A stretch of DNA of 64,000 nucleotides from positions 186,001 to 250,000 of the forward strand of contig CAWFZT010000006.1 in assembly GCA_963820415.1 (NCBI GenBank), in the 5' to 3' direction. Position 1 is the stretch's first letter; the number at the start of each line of letters is the position of its first letter. The translations under genes and the position numbers were made by a program. The notes beneath the pieces were generated by a model. That model saw nothing but the letters and a program-made list of their open reading frames with translations, had not been told where the DNA came from and did not search any database. This stretch comes from CAWFZT01 sp963820415 (lineage in GTDB: Bacteria > Chloroflexota > Anaerolineae > Anaerolineales > Anaerolineaceae). Below are positions 17,191-27,577 of this stretch, piece after piece.

Positions 17191-18498
17191 ATGGAAATCA
17201 AGGACCAACCAGGCGAAACCCATTCGGGCGACCGCAAAATTATAGCCGAGGCTACCGAAATCCTATATGGCACCAGCAAAAAATCACGGCTGGGGCGCCT
17301 GCTACCCTTCCTTGGCCCGGCTTTCATCGCCAGCGTGGCATACGTCGACCCGGGCAACTTCGCCACCAATATTGCCGGAGGGGCTCAATTTGGCTACCTG
17401 CTCCTATGGGTAATCCTGGCCAGCAACCTGATGGCCATGCTGGTCCAGTCGTTATCGGCCAAGCTGGGCATTGCCAGCGGCCACAACCTGGCGGAGCACT
17501 GCCGGAACAGTTTCCCCAGACCGGTGGTTTATTTTATGTGGGGCCTGATGGAAGTGGTCGCCATGGCTACCGACCTGGCCGAGTTCCTGGGCGCCGCGCT
17601 TGGTTTTAACCTCTTGCTGGGGATTCCATTGTGGTTTGCAGCCATCCTGACCGGGATCGCCACTTTCCTGATCCTCGGCCTGGAGCGCTACGGCTTCCGT
17701 CCCCTCGAAGCGGTGATCACGTCGTTTGTAGGGGTTATTGCGCTCTGCTACGTGCTCGAAATCATCCTGGTGCGCCCGGAGTGGGGTGCGGTGGCCTTCC
17801 ATGCGGTAGTGCCACAGTTCTCCGGAAGAGATAGCATTTTACTGGCGACCGGCATCCTGGGCGCTACGGTCATGCCGCACGCCATTTTCCTCCATTCGGC
17901 CTTGACCCAGGGGCGCATCATGGTGCGCCAGCCGGCGCAGTTGAAAAAGCTCTTCCGCTATGAAATCATCGATGTGCTGATCGCCATGGGGGTGGCCAGC
18001 CTGGTAAACGGCGCCATGCTGATCATGGCTGCCAAGGCCTTTTACAACACCGGCCAGACCAACGTCGGCACCATCCAGGAGGCATACCTTACGCTGCAAC
18101 CGCTGCTTGGCCGGGCTGCCAGTTGGGTGTTTGCCCTGTCGCTGCTGGCTTCCGGCCTGTCTTCAGCCTCGGTGGGAACGATGGCCGGGCAGGTTATTAT
18201 GCAAGGCTTCCTGCACAGTAAGATCCCCGTGTGGGTGCGCCGGCTGGTGACCATGGTGCCTTCGCTGATCGTGATCGCCATCGGGCTGGACCCAACCCGC
18301 ACGCTGGTCATCAGCCAGGTGGTGCTTAGCTTTGGACTGCCTTTTGCCATCATTCCCCTGGCGATGTTCACCAGCCGGCGGTCGGTGATGGGCGTGCTGA
18401 CTAACAACCGCCTGACCACCATCCTGGCCAGCGCAGTCGCCGGGTTGATTGTTGTGCTCAATATTTACCTCTTATATACGACTTTTGCGGGAGGATAG
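17191..18498 (+). CDS. mntH: NRAMP family divalent metal (Mn2+/Fe2+) transporter
   Basis: The ATG at 17191 follows GGAGG with six-base spacing; an upstream GTG-type extension is unsupported. The 435-residue protein has about eleven hydrophobic segments. The metal-binding DPGN of transmembrane helix 1 is present in AYVDPGNFATNIAGG, and the helix 6 MPH motif appears in GATVMPHAIFLHS. These residues define proton-coupled Mn/Fe import in this family. It is followed by a tandem universal stress protein gene whose start lies 4 bases after the stop, so the pair is an operon. Confidence 0.93.
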   Translation: MEIKDQPGETHSGDRKIIAEATEILYGTSKKSRLGRLLPFLGPAFIASVAYVDPGNFATNIAGGAQFGYLLLWVILASNLMAMLVQSLSAKLGIASGHNLAEHCRNSFPRPVVYFMWGLMEVVAMATDLAEFLGAALGFNLLLGIPLWFAAILTGIATFLILGLERYGFRPLEAVITSFVGVIALCYVLEIILVRPEWGAVAFHAVVPQFSGRDSILLATGILGATVMPHAIFLHSALTQGRIMVRQPAQLKKLFRYEIIDVLIAMGVASLVNGAMLIMAAKAFYNTGQTNVGTIQEAYLTLQPLLGRAASWVFALSLLASGLSSASVGTMAGQVIMQGFLHSKIPVWVRRLVTMVPSLIVIAIGLDPTRTLVISQVVLSFGLPFAIIPLAMFTSRRSVMGVLTNNRLTTILASAVAGLIVVLNIYLLYTTFAGG

Positions 18499-18502
18499 CC
18501 GG

Positions 18503-19397
18503 ATGTTTCAACATTTGCTCGTCCCGTTAGATGGTTCCAAATTGGCCGAATCCTCATTGCCGTATGCGGTCAGCCTATGCCAGGTTTTGAAGGCTGGGGT
18601 GACGCTGATCCACATCATTGAGCACCACGCGCCGCAAGAAATTCATGGTGAACGGCATTTGAGAGAAGAGAAAGAAGCTGAAGAATACCTCAGGCAGGTG
18701 GCCGGGCAGTTTTTCCCGCCGGAGACAAGGGTCGGCATGCACGTGCACACCGAAGAGGTGCGCAACGTGGCGCGCAGCATTGCCGAACATGCCGGCGAGA
18801 TGGCTCCAGACCTGATTGTTATGTGCACTCACGGCGAGAGCGGCATATTCGACCTGGTAGGCAGCATCGCCCAGCAGATCATTGGCCAGGGCAAGACCCC
18901 TATCCTGCTCGTGCAGCCAGGCGGCAGCCCGCTCAGCGCGCCGGTGACATTGCAAAAATTCCTGGTAGCCCTGGATGGCGACCCTGAACACGAACAGGGC
19001 TTGAAGATCGCCGGAGAACTGGCTAGATATACGCATGCCAGCCTGCACCTGCTTACCGTGATCCCAACCCTGGGACTCTTTCGGGGAACGCGCTGCGGCC
19101 GGCCTTTTGCTTCCAGGAGCGACGTCGGCCATGCTGGATATGACCGAGGAGTGTACTGTCGATTACCTGGAAGAGCAGGCGGCGGTTTTGCGCGGGCAAG
19201 GCATACCGGTCCGGGCTACCATCCGCCGCGGCGACCCGGTACAACAAATCCTGGCCGACTGCCAGGATGAAGATTTAATCGTACTGGGCACCCATGGCAA
19301 GGCTGGTATAAACGCCTTTTGGGCCGGCAGCGTGGCACCTAAAATCGTATCCCAGACACGCCTGCCGGTGCTGCTCGTCCCGGCAGCCGGCCGTTGA
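18503..19397 (+). CDS. Tandem universal stress protein (UspA-like), frameshifted
   Basis: The ATG at 18503 begins MFQHLLVPLDGS, the standard Usp start, and the product contains two Usp domains of about 145 residues each. ATP-binding loops of the G-x2-G-x9-G-S/T type are visible in CTHGESGIFDLVGS (domain 1) and GTHGKAGINAFWAGS (domain 2). The frame shifts at about 19085 in a GGGG run: one extra G separates GLFRG from ERAAAGLLLPG. Both domains are intact otherwise, so a sequencing indel is likely. Usp proteins bind ATP or nucleotides and respond to stress; linkage to mntH suggests a role with metal or oxidative stress, which is inference. Confidence 0.85.
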
Positions 19398-19419
19398 TCT
19401 ACCTTGAGGAGAATAATGC

Positions 19420-19848
19420 ATGTTCCGAAAGAATAATCCGTCTCCCTCGGCACCTGTCCCCCCTATCGAGCGGGTAACCTCGGTGCTGGGTCCCGGCATC
19501 AACTGGCAGGGTAACCTGCGCGGCAGCGGCGGGGTGCGCATCGAAGGCACCTTCGAGGGCGAAGTAGCGGTGCGCGGCCTGATAGTGGTGGGTGAAACCG
19601 GGCGGGTGACCTGTGAGAACATGCGCGCTAATACCGTGGTGGTAGCCGGGGCAGTGCGCGGTAATATCACAGCTGAGAAGCTGGAAATCCGCAGCACCGG
19701 CCGGGTGTGGGGTGATGTGACTGTAGTGGCGTTTTCCACTGAAGAAGGGGCCTTCTTACGCGGCCAGATCTGCATGGAAGAGCGCATCGAGCTCGATCTG
19801 GAACCAGATCCCGGGACTACATCCCCGGTCGATACTCCGCCGGCGTAA
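19420..19848 (+). CDS. Bactofilin family cytoskeletal protein
   Basis: This 142-residue protein has a short Pro-rich head, a central beta-helical bactofilin (PF04519) domain at about residues 20-115 with the repeating pattern of small hydrophobic strands (GNLRGSGGVRIEGTFEGEV, IVVGETGRV, VVAGAVRGNI, STGRVWGDV), and an acidic, Pro-rich tail. Bactofilins polymerise without nucleotide and organise cell-envelope functions. The protein lacks a membrane segment. It lies 22 bases after the stress protein and 11 bases before the CPBP-like gene, so it is probably co-transcribed with both. Confidence 0.93.
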   Translation: MFRKNNPSPSAPVPPIERVTSVLGPGINWQGNLRGSGGVRIEGTFEGEVAVRGLIVVGETGRVTCENMRANTVVVAGAVRGNITAEKLEIRSTGRVWGDVTVVAFSTEEGAFLRGQICMEERIELDLEPDPGTTSPVDTPPA

Positions 19849-19859
19849 GGAAGATTGCC

Positions 19860-20582
19860 TTGAATTTTAATTCCATCCTGTTGTACGTCAGTGAATGGCT
19901 GGGCGTGGTGGCCGTGATCTGGCTGGTGCGGCTCAGCACCCGTCTGAAAGTCCGCCCGGTGGGCTTCAAATATGCGGCCCGCGAGGGCTACGTGTCCCTG
20001 GGACTGTTTGTCTCAATCCTGGCGCTGGCTTACTTCTTTTTCACCCGCGTAAGCCGGGCGCCGGATGCGCTGGGGCTGTTGTGGCAGCGGTTGGTGGTGG
20101 ATGGGATCGCCCTGGCCATTTTCGGCCTGGCCCTGTTGGGGCGCGGGCAGCCGCTGCGCAGCGCTGGCTGGGGACGGGCTACGATCAGTGCGGCCCTGCG
20201 CCTTGGGTTGGCGCTGGCCTTCCTGACCATTTTCCTGCGCGGCAAAGTCTTCAGTATCATCAACGGCGTATCCGCGCAGGCGGGGTTGGCTTTGCTGGCC
20301 TGCCTGGGGATCGGCCTGGCTGAGGAAACCATTTTCCGCGGATACATTCAATCGCGCTTGTGCTTCTGGCTGGGCGAGCGCTGGGGCTGGCTGGCCACTG
20401 CAGGATTGTTTCTGGTCTGGCAGGCGCCTCGCCTGGCGGCTGACCCGGCTTCCTTGCCCCAAAGCCTGCTGGTAGTGGCTGTCCAGGGCCTGGTACTGGG
20501 TTGGCTGGCGCAGACGAGCGGGAATGTGCTGGCGCCGGCGCTTTACCGGGCTATCTCTGAATGGGTGGGATTTCTCAGTTAG
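19860..20582 (+). CDS. CPBP/CAAX-protease-like membrane protein, motifs 2 and 3 degenerate
   Basis: This 240-residue protein with about seven hydrophobic segments begins at a TTG preceded by AAGGAAG. The C-terminal half aligns by eye with the CPBP (Abi/Rce1-like) intramembrane metallopeptidases: motif 1 is intact as AEETIFRG (EExxxR). The next metal ligand, normally FxxxH, reads F-L-V-W-Q, and the region where HxxxN is expected reads APALYRAISEW, without His or Asn. If this alignment is right, the protein keeps the glutamates but lacks two of the usual ligands and may be a non-catalytic homologue. Confidence 0.75.
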   Translation: MNFNSILLYVSEWLGVVAVIWLVRLSTRLKVRPVGFKYAAREGYVSLGLFVSILALAYFFFTRVSRAPDALGLLWQRLVVDGIALAIFGLALLGRGQPLRSAGWGRATISAALRLGLALAFLTIFLRGKVFSIINGVSAQAGLALLACLGIGLAEETIFRGYIQSRLCFWLGERWGWLATAGLFLVWQAPRLAADPASLPQSLLVVAVQGLVLGWLAQTSGNVLAPALYRAISEWVGFLS

Positions 20583-20591
20583 GGTGATTTT

Positions 20592-22332
20592 ATGCGCATG
20601 TCATGCCTTTTCAGCCAGACTTTACGAGAAGTCCCCAGCGATGCCGAGACCGCCAGCTACCAACTCCTGATGCGGGCCGGTTTTATCCGCCCGCTGGCGA
20701 GTGGGATTTTTTCTTACCTGCCGCTGGCCAGGCGCGCCATGACGCGGCATCGAAAATATCATGCGCGAGGAAATCAACGCCATCGGCGGACAGGAAGTGA
20801 CCATGCCGGTGGTGCAGCCGGCGGATATCTGGCAGGAAACCGGGCGCTGGTACCAGATTGGTTCGGAGATGGGGCGCTTCAAAGACAAAGCTGGGCGAGA
20901 TATGGTGCTGGCGATGACGCACGAAGAGGTAGTGGCGGCCCTGGTGCGAGATGAAATCCGCTCTTACCGCCAGCTTCCAATCCTGATCTACCACATCCAG
21001 ACCAAGTGGCGGGATGACCCGCGCCCACGCGCCGGCCTGATCCGCGTGCGCGAGTTCACTATGCTGGACAGTTACAGCCTGGATGCTTCCTGGGAAGGGC
21101 TGGACCGGCAGTACCAGGCGCACTTTAGGGCCTATCACAACATCTACCAGCGCTGCGGCCTGCCGGTGGTAGCGGTGCTTTCCGATTCGGGTATGATGGG
21201 TGGGCAGATGGCGCACGAATACATGTACTTGACCCCCATCGGCGAAGATACGCTGTTGTTCTGTGATGCCTGCGGTTATTCGGCCAACCGCCAGGTGGCG
21301 CGCGCCCGCCGGGCGCAGCCGGCTAAGGAAGAGCTGCTGGCAATGGAAAAGATCGCCACGCCACAGATTAAAACCATCGCCGACCTGGCCGAGCTGCTGC
21401 ACATCCCGGCGCAGCGCACCGCTAAGGCCGTCTTTCTGGTGGCCCGGCCGCCTGCCGCGGAGCAGATGGAGGAGACCCAAGGAGAAGAGTTTATTTTCGC
21501 CATCGTGCGCGGCGATATGGAGGTCAATGAGACCAAGCTGGCCAATGTGGTTAAGGCGCGTGAACTGCGCCCGGCGACCGAAGCGGAGATCCGCGCCACG
21601 GGAGCAGTGCCTGGCTATGCCTCACCGGTCGGCTTGAAGAACGTTAAAGTGGTGGTGGATGAGCTGGTGCCTTCCAGTCCTAACCTGGTGGCCGGGGCGA
21701 ACGAGGAAGGCTATCACCTGCGCAATGTCAATTACGGGCGCGATTACCAGGCGGATATCGTGGCCGATATCACGGCGGCCGGCGAAGGCGATGCCTGCCC
21801 CAACTGTGCGGCGCCGATGCGCTCCAACCGGGGTGTGGAGGTGGGCAATATCTTCAAGTTGGGCACACGTTACAGCCTGGGCATGGGTTGTAATTTCCAC
21901 GCCGAAAACGGAGAGAGCCTGCCCGTGATCATGGGCAGCTATGGCATCGGCGTCGGACGCCTGCTGGCCTGCATCGCCGAAGAGCACCACGATGATAAGG
22001 GGCTGACCTGGCCGGTTGGGGTGGCGCCTTACCCGCTCCACCTGGTGGTGCTGGGAAGTAAAACCGGGCAGACGGAAGCCCTGGCAGCCGATCTGGAAAC
22101 CCGTTTGCAGTCAGCCGGGTGGGAGGCGCTGGTGGACGACCGCCAGGAGTCAGCCGGGGTCAAATTCATGGACGCTGACCTGATCGGACTGCCCCTGCGA
22201 TTGACGGTCAGCGAGCGGGCCTTGAAACAAGGCGGGGTGGAATTCAAACGCCGCTGCAGTGAAGAAAAGTGGATCGTCCCGCTCCCGCTGGAGAATGTGG
22301 TTGCAGAAGCACGAAGGGTTCTGGCGGATTGA
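20592..22332 (+). CDS. proS: Prolyl-tRNA synthetase, frameshifted
   Basis: The bacterial-type class II ProRS charges tRNA-Pro. The first 52 residues (starting MRMSCLFSQTLREVPSDAE) are in one frame; the rest begins IENIMREEINAIGG in another, with one extra base near 20748. Visible features are class II motif 2 (around RPRAGLIRVREFTM), an inserted INS editing domain at about residues 230-400 (TAKAVFLVARPP, RGDMEVNETKL), motif 3 (GSYGIGVGRLLA) and a C-terminal anticodon-binding domain. Joined length (about 579 residues) is normal. As this is an essential gene with no second copy in view, the frameshift is most likely a sequence error. Confidence 0.92.
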
Positions 22333-22397
22333 AGATCCTCGCTGTCGAGAAAGAATTGCCCGGGATTTGAACGATTGTTCGCCCCGCCTGAAGAGGA

Positions 22398-23315
22398 TTA
22401 GTCTGCTGCCCCGTTGGCGTCATCTTCTGCCGCAGCGCTCTCTCCCTCCACCCCCGCAAAGGCGATCGCCAGGGCAAATTGGCTGATGATGTGGTAAGCA
22501 TCTCCCAACACTTCTTCCAGGGGGATCTGGCCGGGAAAATCGGGATCGCCCAGGCGTTTAAGGATGGGCAGCGGGAAGGCGGGCGGTTTGACGTTGACTG
22601 CAAATGAATCCAGGTCACTGGCAGTTTCCCAGAAATAGTCCAGGGTTTCTTCCAGGGCTGGGATGCCTTCTTCCGCCGGTTCTTCCTCTTCCAGCTCTTC
22701 AACCGGCTTTTCGGCTTCGTTAGTGCGGCGCTTGCGCAGCCCTTCGAGGATTTGCTCCTGGGTGCGGCCGCGCAGTCGGAAGAGGAGGAATGGGTCCTCG
22801 TCAAAGCGGTCGCCCAGGATGTAATGCACGGCAGCCACGTGTTTGCAGGGATTGGCCCAATCCGGACAGGAGCAGGCCGTTTTCAGGTCTCCGGCGTGGT
22901 TGGGAAACAAGCTGACGCCGGCGGCAGCAAAAGCCCCGTCGATCTGAGCCGGCATTTCACCAGCCAGGAGCTGGGCGGCAAAGATAGCCTGCCCGGAAAG
23001 CACATCCAGCACCTTTTCCCACTGGCGGTCGCTGAGCGGGGCGACTTCGATGGTGACCTTATAGGGTTTGGCGCGCGATCCTTGCACGCGGGCATGGATG
23101 CTGTGGTGCATTTCTTCCATCGAAAGCACCTGGCCCATGCGGGCGTAGCGCTGGCCGCGCTGCAAACGCGGCTTACGCACCAGGCGCTCCATGGCTTCGA
23201 TCCAGCGTTGCGCCCACCAGTTGCGGGCGAATTCGCCGTTTTCGCTACGCGCCCGGATCCCGCCGTGGGCTTTGCGGGGTTTGGAGGGGAAGCTGTTGTT
23301 ACTGTTCCATGACAT
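22398..23315 (-). CDS. SWIM zinc-finger protein
   Basis: The ATG at 23315 is chosen because AGGAG, overlapping the SNF2 stop codon, lies seven bases upstream. The 305-residue protein carries a SWIM finger, CxCx(6)CxH, with ligands C148, C150, C157 and H159 (ACSCPDWANPCKH). The C-terminal third is acidic (EEEEPAEEG) and the last residues are small and polar. SWIM domains bind DNA or proteins. Bacterial SWIM genes are often coupled to SNF2 helicases, as in Bacillus ywqA/ywqB, and that is the arrangement here. No enzymatic domain is seen, so it is probably the helicase partner. Confidence 0.88.
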   Translation of the reverse strand: MSWNSNNSFPSKPRKAHGGIRARSENGEFARNWWAQRWIEAMERLVRKPRLQRGQRYARMGQVLSMEEMHHSIHARVQGSRAKPYKVTIEVAPLSDRQWEKVLDVLSGQAIFAAQLLAGEMPAQIDGAFAAAGVSLFPNHAGDLKTACSCPDWANPCKHVAAVHYILGDRFDEDPFLLFRLRGRTQEQILEGLRKRRTNEAEKPVEELEEEEPAEEGIPALEETLDYFWETASDLDSFAVNVKPPAFPLPILKRLGDPDFPGQIPLEEVLGDAYHIISQFALAIAFAGVEGESAAAEDDANGAAD

Positions 23316-23325
23316 ATAAAATCTC

Positions 23326-26300
23326 CTAGCGGCGCAGGTTGACCAGCTCACGCAGGTCTTCCGTGGAAAACTCGGTCAGCCATTGTTCGCCGCCGCCGAT
23401 GATGGCGTCAGCCAGGCCTTTTTTCAATTCGATCAGCTCGTCGATGCGCTCTTCCAGCGTGCCGGCGGTAATGAATTTATGCACCTCGACGTTGCGCAAC
23501 TGCCCGATGCGAAAACTGCGGTCGGTAGCCTGGTCCTCGACGGCCGGGTTCCACCAGCGGTCGAAATGGAAAACGTGGTTGGCGCGGGTCAGGTTAAGAC
23601 CGATCCCGCCGGCCTTGAGGGACAGAATAAAGATAGGTGGGGCGTGGTCGTCTTCCTGGAAGCGCTGCACCATCTGGTCGCGTACTTTGGCGGGGGTGCC
23701 GCCATATAGAAACTGGACGTTGTGGCCCAGGGCCTGGGGCAAAAAGCCAGAAAGCAGGTGGCCCATTTCGGCGAACTGGGTAAACACCAGCGCCCGGTCG
23801 CCTTCTGAAAGGATTTCATCCAACATTTCTACCAGGCGGGTCAACTTACCGCTGCGCCCGGCGAGTTGGGAGATTTCAAGGTTGCCCGAGCCGGCGCTTT
23901 CCACCTGGTGCAGGTACTGCATGGGATGGTTACAGACCTGTTTAAGCTGCATGAGCAGGGTCAGCACGAGGCCCTTGCGTTCGATGCCGTCGCTTTCGGC
24001 GATCTTTTTCATCACGCTCTGCACGACGGCTTCGTAAAGGGTGGCCTGTTCTTCGGTCAGGTTGCAATACTGCTTGATCTCGATTTTTTCGGGCAAATCC
24101 TGGATCACTTTTGGATCCGTTTTTACCCGCCGCAGGACGAACGGCCCAACCAGTTGCCTCAAGCGCTGGGTGGCCTCAGGCTCGCCAAACCGTTCAATGG
24201 GGATAGCATATTCGGCGCGGAATTTCTCCAGTGTGCCGAGGTAGCCCGGGTTCAGGAACTGCATGATTGACCAGAGCTCGGTCAGGCGGTTTTCTACCGG
24301 GGTACCGGTCAGGGCCAGGCGAAAGCTGCCGGGCAGGCGGCGAACAGCCTGGGTCTGCTTTGCCGAAGGGTTTTTGATATTCTGGGCCTCGTCGGCAATG
24401 ACCCCGTACCACTGTATTTGCTGGAGCTGTTCAGCATCCATGCGAACGACGGCATAACTGGTCAACACCAGGTCAACTTGTTTGACCGCCTGTTTAAATT
24501 CCGCCCCGTGCAACCGGCCGGGACCCTGGTGGATCATGGTGCTTAATCCTGGAGTAAAGCGGTTGGTTTCCCGCTGCCAATTGGTGACAACCGAAGTCGG
24601 GCAGAGCAGCAGCACCGGACCTGGCAACTTACCCTGGGTTTCTTTTTCATATTGGAGCAGCGCCAGGGCCTGGACGGTTTTCCCCAGTCCCATGTCATCT
24701 GCCAGGCAGGCGCCCATGCCAAAGCGGCGGAAGAAGACCAGCCAGGAATAACCATAGCGCTGGTAGGGGCGCAGCAGCCCGATAAGGCCCTCCGGCTGGA
24801 TCAGCTCGATCATACGTTCCGGGTGAGACAGGCGCTCCAACCAATCGTTGACCCAACCTTCGGCAATCACCTCGGTGACCGGCAGAGCCGAAGCGCTGGC
24901 CTGGCCTCCCAGGCCAAACTGCGCCGCCTGGATCAGGTTAATCTCGCCCACCTGCTGCTGCGATTCCCAGAAACGGATGGCGGCTTCGATCTGTTCCGAA
25001 TCGAGTTGGACCCACTGGCCGCGGATCTGCACCAGCGGGGATTTTAGCGCCACCAAGGCTTCGAACTCCTCGCGGCTCAGCAGGGTATTGCCCAGGGCCA
25101 GCTCCCACTGGTAAGAAACCAGGTTAGACAGGCTCAATTTTCCACTGGAAGGGACGCTCCGTTCGTCGCCGGCCCTTGGTTTGAGGTGCAGGCGCACACC
25201 CAACCTGGCTCCTCGCTGGTTCCACCAGGGTGGCACCAGCAGGCCAAACCCGGCCTGCTCCAGCAGGGGGGCGGCTTCGCGCAGGAAGCGATAGGCGGTT
25301 GGCGTATCCAGGTTGGTAGCGGAGGGATGGATGGTCTGCAGGGCTGGCAGCAGGGGGGAAAGAGGCGGGCAGCGTAGCCCAAACCGCCCAGCAGCTTTTC
25401 GTGTGGCTGGTCGAAGCGCCGGCCCAGGTGACGCAGCGAATTTCCGTTGGTGCGCCATACCTCTTCAGCCGGCAACAGCAGGCTGGGGTCATCCCGGGCT
25501 TGCAGCAGAAAATGCAGTCCCCAATCCCTGGCGGCAGCCTCTGGCTGTTGTCCAGGAGCTTCCAGGCGGAAGGCGATGCGGAAGGAGTTGTCGTAGGCGG
25601 CCTGCAGGTTGCGCATCCAGGCGCGCAGCCCGCTGTTAAACGCCTGCAGTTGGGCAGCCGAGGCGGCGATGGTAGGATCATCCTGGAAAAGGGCGATCAG
25701 CCAGGCCTGCATTGGGCTTTCCTGGTCAGAAACGATGCGCGGCACCCTGGCGCGGCCCCAGTTGCGCGCCAGCGCATCGGTCATGCCGTTGAAAAAGGAA
25801 TCGAGCAGAGGTTTCGGCTGGATTTGCGGCTGGGCGGACCCAGCTTTATGTTCTGGCAGAAGGCTTTCAGCCCGACAGACCGGCGGCATGGACTGCACCA
25901 GTTGCGCCAGGCGATCGGCGTCGCGCGGGCCATCCAGCACAGGCAACCAGCGCGCCATATAGTTTTTTTGGCCATTGCCGTTCGGAGCGACAATGGTCGG
26001 GATCAGGTTTTCGCCGGCCAGGGCTTCCAAAACCAGGTAAGCGGCTTTGCGCCAGAAAAGCGTATCCTGTCCCAGGACAAACACCGGGCTCTCAAGGGGC
26101 AGGTTGGCCAGAACACTGAAGGCTTTGCTGGCCGCCAGCCACAGCCCTTCGACGTTCCAGGGATCCAGGTTGGGCGTGGTGCGGGTATCCAGGTCCCAAT
26201 CGTGACTAAGCTCCGGGGAAGGGAGAGGACCGGTGCGGCTGGTTGGCAGATACAGGCGGACATGCTGCGTGTCAGCGTAGGCCAGCGGAGTGCCGCCGCC

Positions 26301-26483
26301 AATATGCTCCTTGAGAGTCTCGGCCGGCAGGCAGTAAGGATGATTTCTGGGACGATTTTTTGCAGGCAGCCGGCCGCGCCAGGTCGGGGGTTGGGGGGTT
26401 GAGGGAGTTTCAGCCCAAAAAAGCATACCACCTGGCTCATTGATGCGCCGTGCAGGCTGCCAATGCGCGTGAAGAACGAGCAT
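23326..26483 (-). CDS. SNF2/SWI2 family helicase, frameshifted
   Basis: The gene encodes a two-lobe SNF2 ATPase of about 1050 residues. The N-terminal 400 residues are a bacterial SNF2 accessory region. Then come motif I (DDMGLGKT), motif II (DEAQ in VIADEAQNIKN), motif III (ALTGTPVENR), and in lobe 2 motif V (SLKAGGIGLNLT) and motif VI (DQATDRSFRIGQ). The frame breaks at a run of six G (C on the coding strand) at 25353-25358: adding one C joins AARLFPP to LLPALQT. This is typical of a homopolymer error. The downstream SWIM gene starts 10 bases after its stop. Bacterial SNF2 proteins remodel DNA-bound proteins such as RNA polymerase; the exact target is unknown. Confidence 0.9.
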
Positions 26484-26655
26484 AAATTTTACTTAAGTAT
26501 CATGTTTTTCTCGTCAGCACCTTCTGTTTTGTGCTGAAGTTGGAATAGCATCAATGGGTTTGTGCCTGGATTAAAATGAACTGGAATGATTGCATAAGAA
26601 GAGATGAATAAAAGGATTATATCTCAATTCTGTCAAGGGAATAGAGGCTATCAAT

Positions 26656-27480
26656 TTATCGGTCGGCGAGGGCAATGGCCGCCCGGGTGGCGCGGTAAGC
26701 GCCGGGCATATCCGCAGCATGGATCTCAACCCGCCGGCCATCCACGCGTGTGACGCCAGGCATCAGCAGCGCTTTGTCTGCCATGTCCGAGTAAATGAAT
26801 TCGAGACCGATACTGACCGGGCGATTGGTTTTCACCGGCATCGGCGCTTTGCCTGCCAGGAAACGCTCGACAGCTCGGCCGGCGGCTTCACGGATGATGG
26901 CCTGGGTGGCTTCCAACGGTAAACATTCGGCGCTATGCCGGCCAGCGGCGATTTTCACAATGGCGGTTTCGATGCCGGGAATGAAATCCTGGGCTTCAGC
27001 GCTGACGGCCTGGTCGCCCGAGACCAGGATAACAGAAGCCCCGAAATGACCGCATACGGCGCTGTTCAGGCCAATCTCACCGACCAGTTTGCCGTTCAAC
27101 CAGACGTTGGAAACATTGGCGCTCGACCAGGTATGGTCGAGGATGGCGTTGGCGGTTCCCATGCGGGCGTGGTAGCCGATGAAGAAAACGGCGTCGATTT
27201 CCGAGTCGATGCCCTGCAGCATGGCAAACGGCGAGGGAGAGCCAGAATGCAGGTGGGCGCGCGGGTCCAATTCTTCAATCAGGATATTGGTCGCTCCGCC
27301 ATGCCCGTCGGCTACCAGGATATCCTCTACGCCGGCGGCTGCCGCGCCTTTGATAGCGGCGTTGACGTCGGCTGTCATCAGGCGGCGGAAGCGCTGGTAT
27401 TCCGGGTGGGTCGACTGGGTGTGTTCTATGCGGGTTACACCGGTGATGCCTTCCATATCAGCAGCAATTAATAGTTTCAT
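26656..27480 (-). CDS. dppA: D-aminopeptidase (DppA, peptidase family M55)
   Basis: This 274-residue protein matches family M55, zinc-dependent D-amino-acid aminopeptidases first described in Bacillus subtilis, where dppA lies with a dipeptide transport operon. Predicted zinc ligands sit at the same places: D8 and E10 (AADMEGIT), H60 (DGHGGAT), H104 (GYHARMG) and E135, with H116 as the candidate nucleophile. Here there is no adjacent dipeptide transporter. The enzyme may release D-alanine from cell-wall peptides. The gene is single, with non-coding DNA on both sides. Confidence 0.92.
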   Translation of the reverse strand: MKLLIAADMEGITGVTRIEHTQSTHPEYQRFRRLMTADVNAAIKGAAAAGVEDILVADGHGGATNILIEELDPRAHLHSGSPSPFAMLQGIDSEIDAVFFIGYHARMGTANAILDHTWSSANVSNVWLNGKLVGEIGLNSAVCGHFGASVILVSGDQAVSAEAQDFIPGIETAIVKIAAGRHSAECLPLEATQAIIREAAGRAVERFLAGKAPMPVKTNRPVSIGLEFIYSDMADKALLMPGVTRVDGRRVEIHAADMPGAYRATRAAIALADR

Positions 27481-27526
27481 TTTCTTACCTTTTTGTAATT
27501 ATTTATATCAGGACCATTAGGATTTA

Positions 27527-27556
27527 CTGTGGAAACCCATAAGGAGGATTCCCAAA
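27527..27556. repeat. Possible half copy of the palindromic intergenic repeat
   Basis: Read on the minus strand this stretch contains CTTTGGGAATCC, the terminal motif of the 3830-3928 element, preceded by CTGATAAA as at 3811. No complete palindrome is visible, so it is at best a truncated copy. It lies just upstream of dppA, at the left edge of the glycosyltransferase island. Confidence 0.3.
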
Positions 27557-27577
27557 GATCTCTTTATCAGTCTGGCT

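Noticed and set aside
25401..26402. A 333-codon plus-strand frame opposite the SNF2 N-terminus
   Set aside because: Shadow frame with no protein-like motifs; the minus-strand helicase reads through the region.
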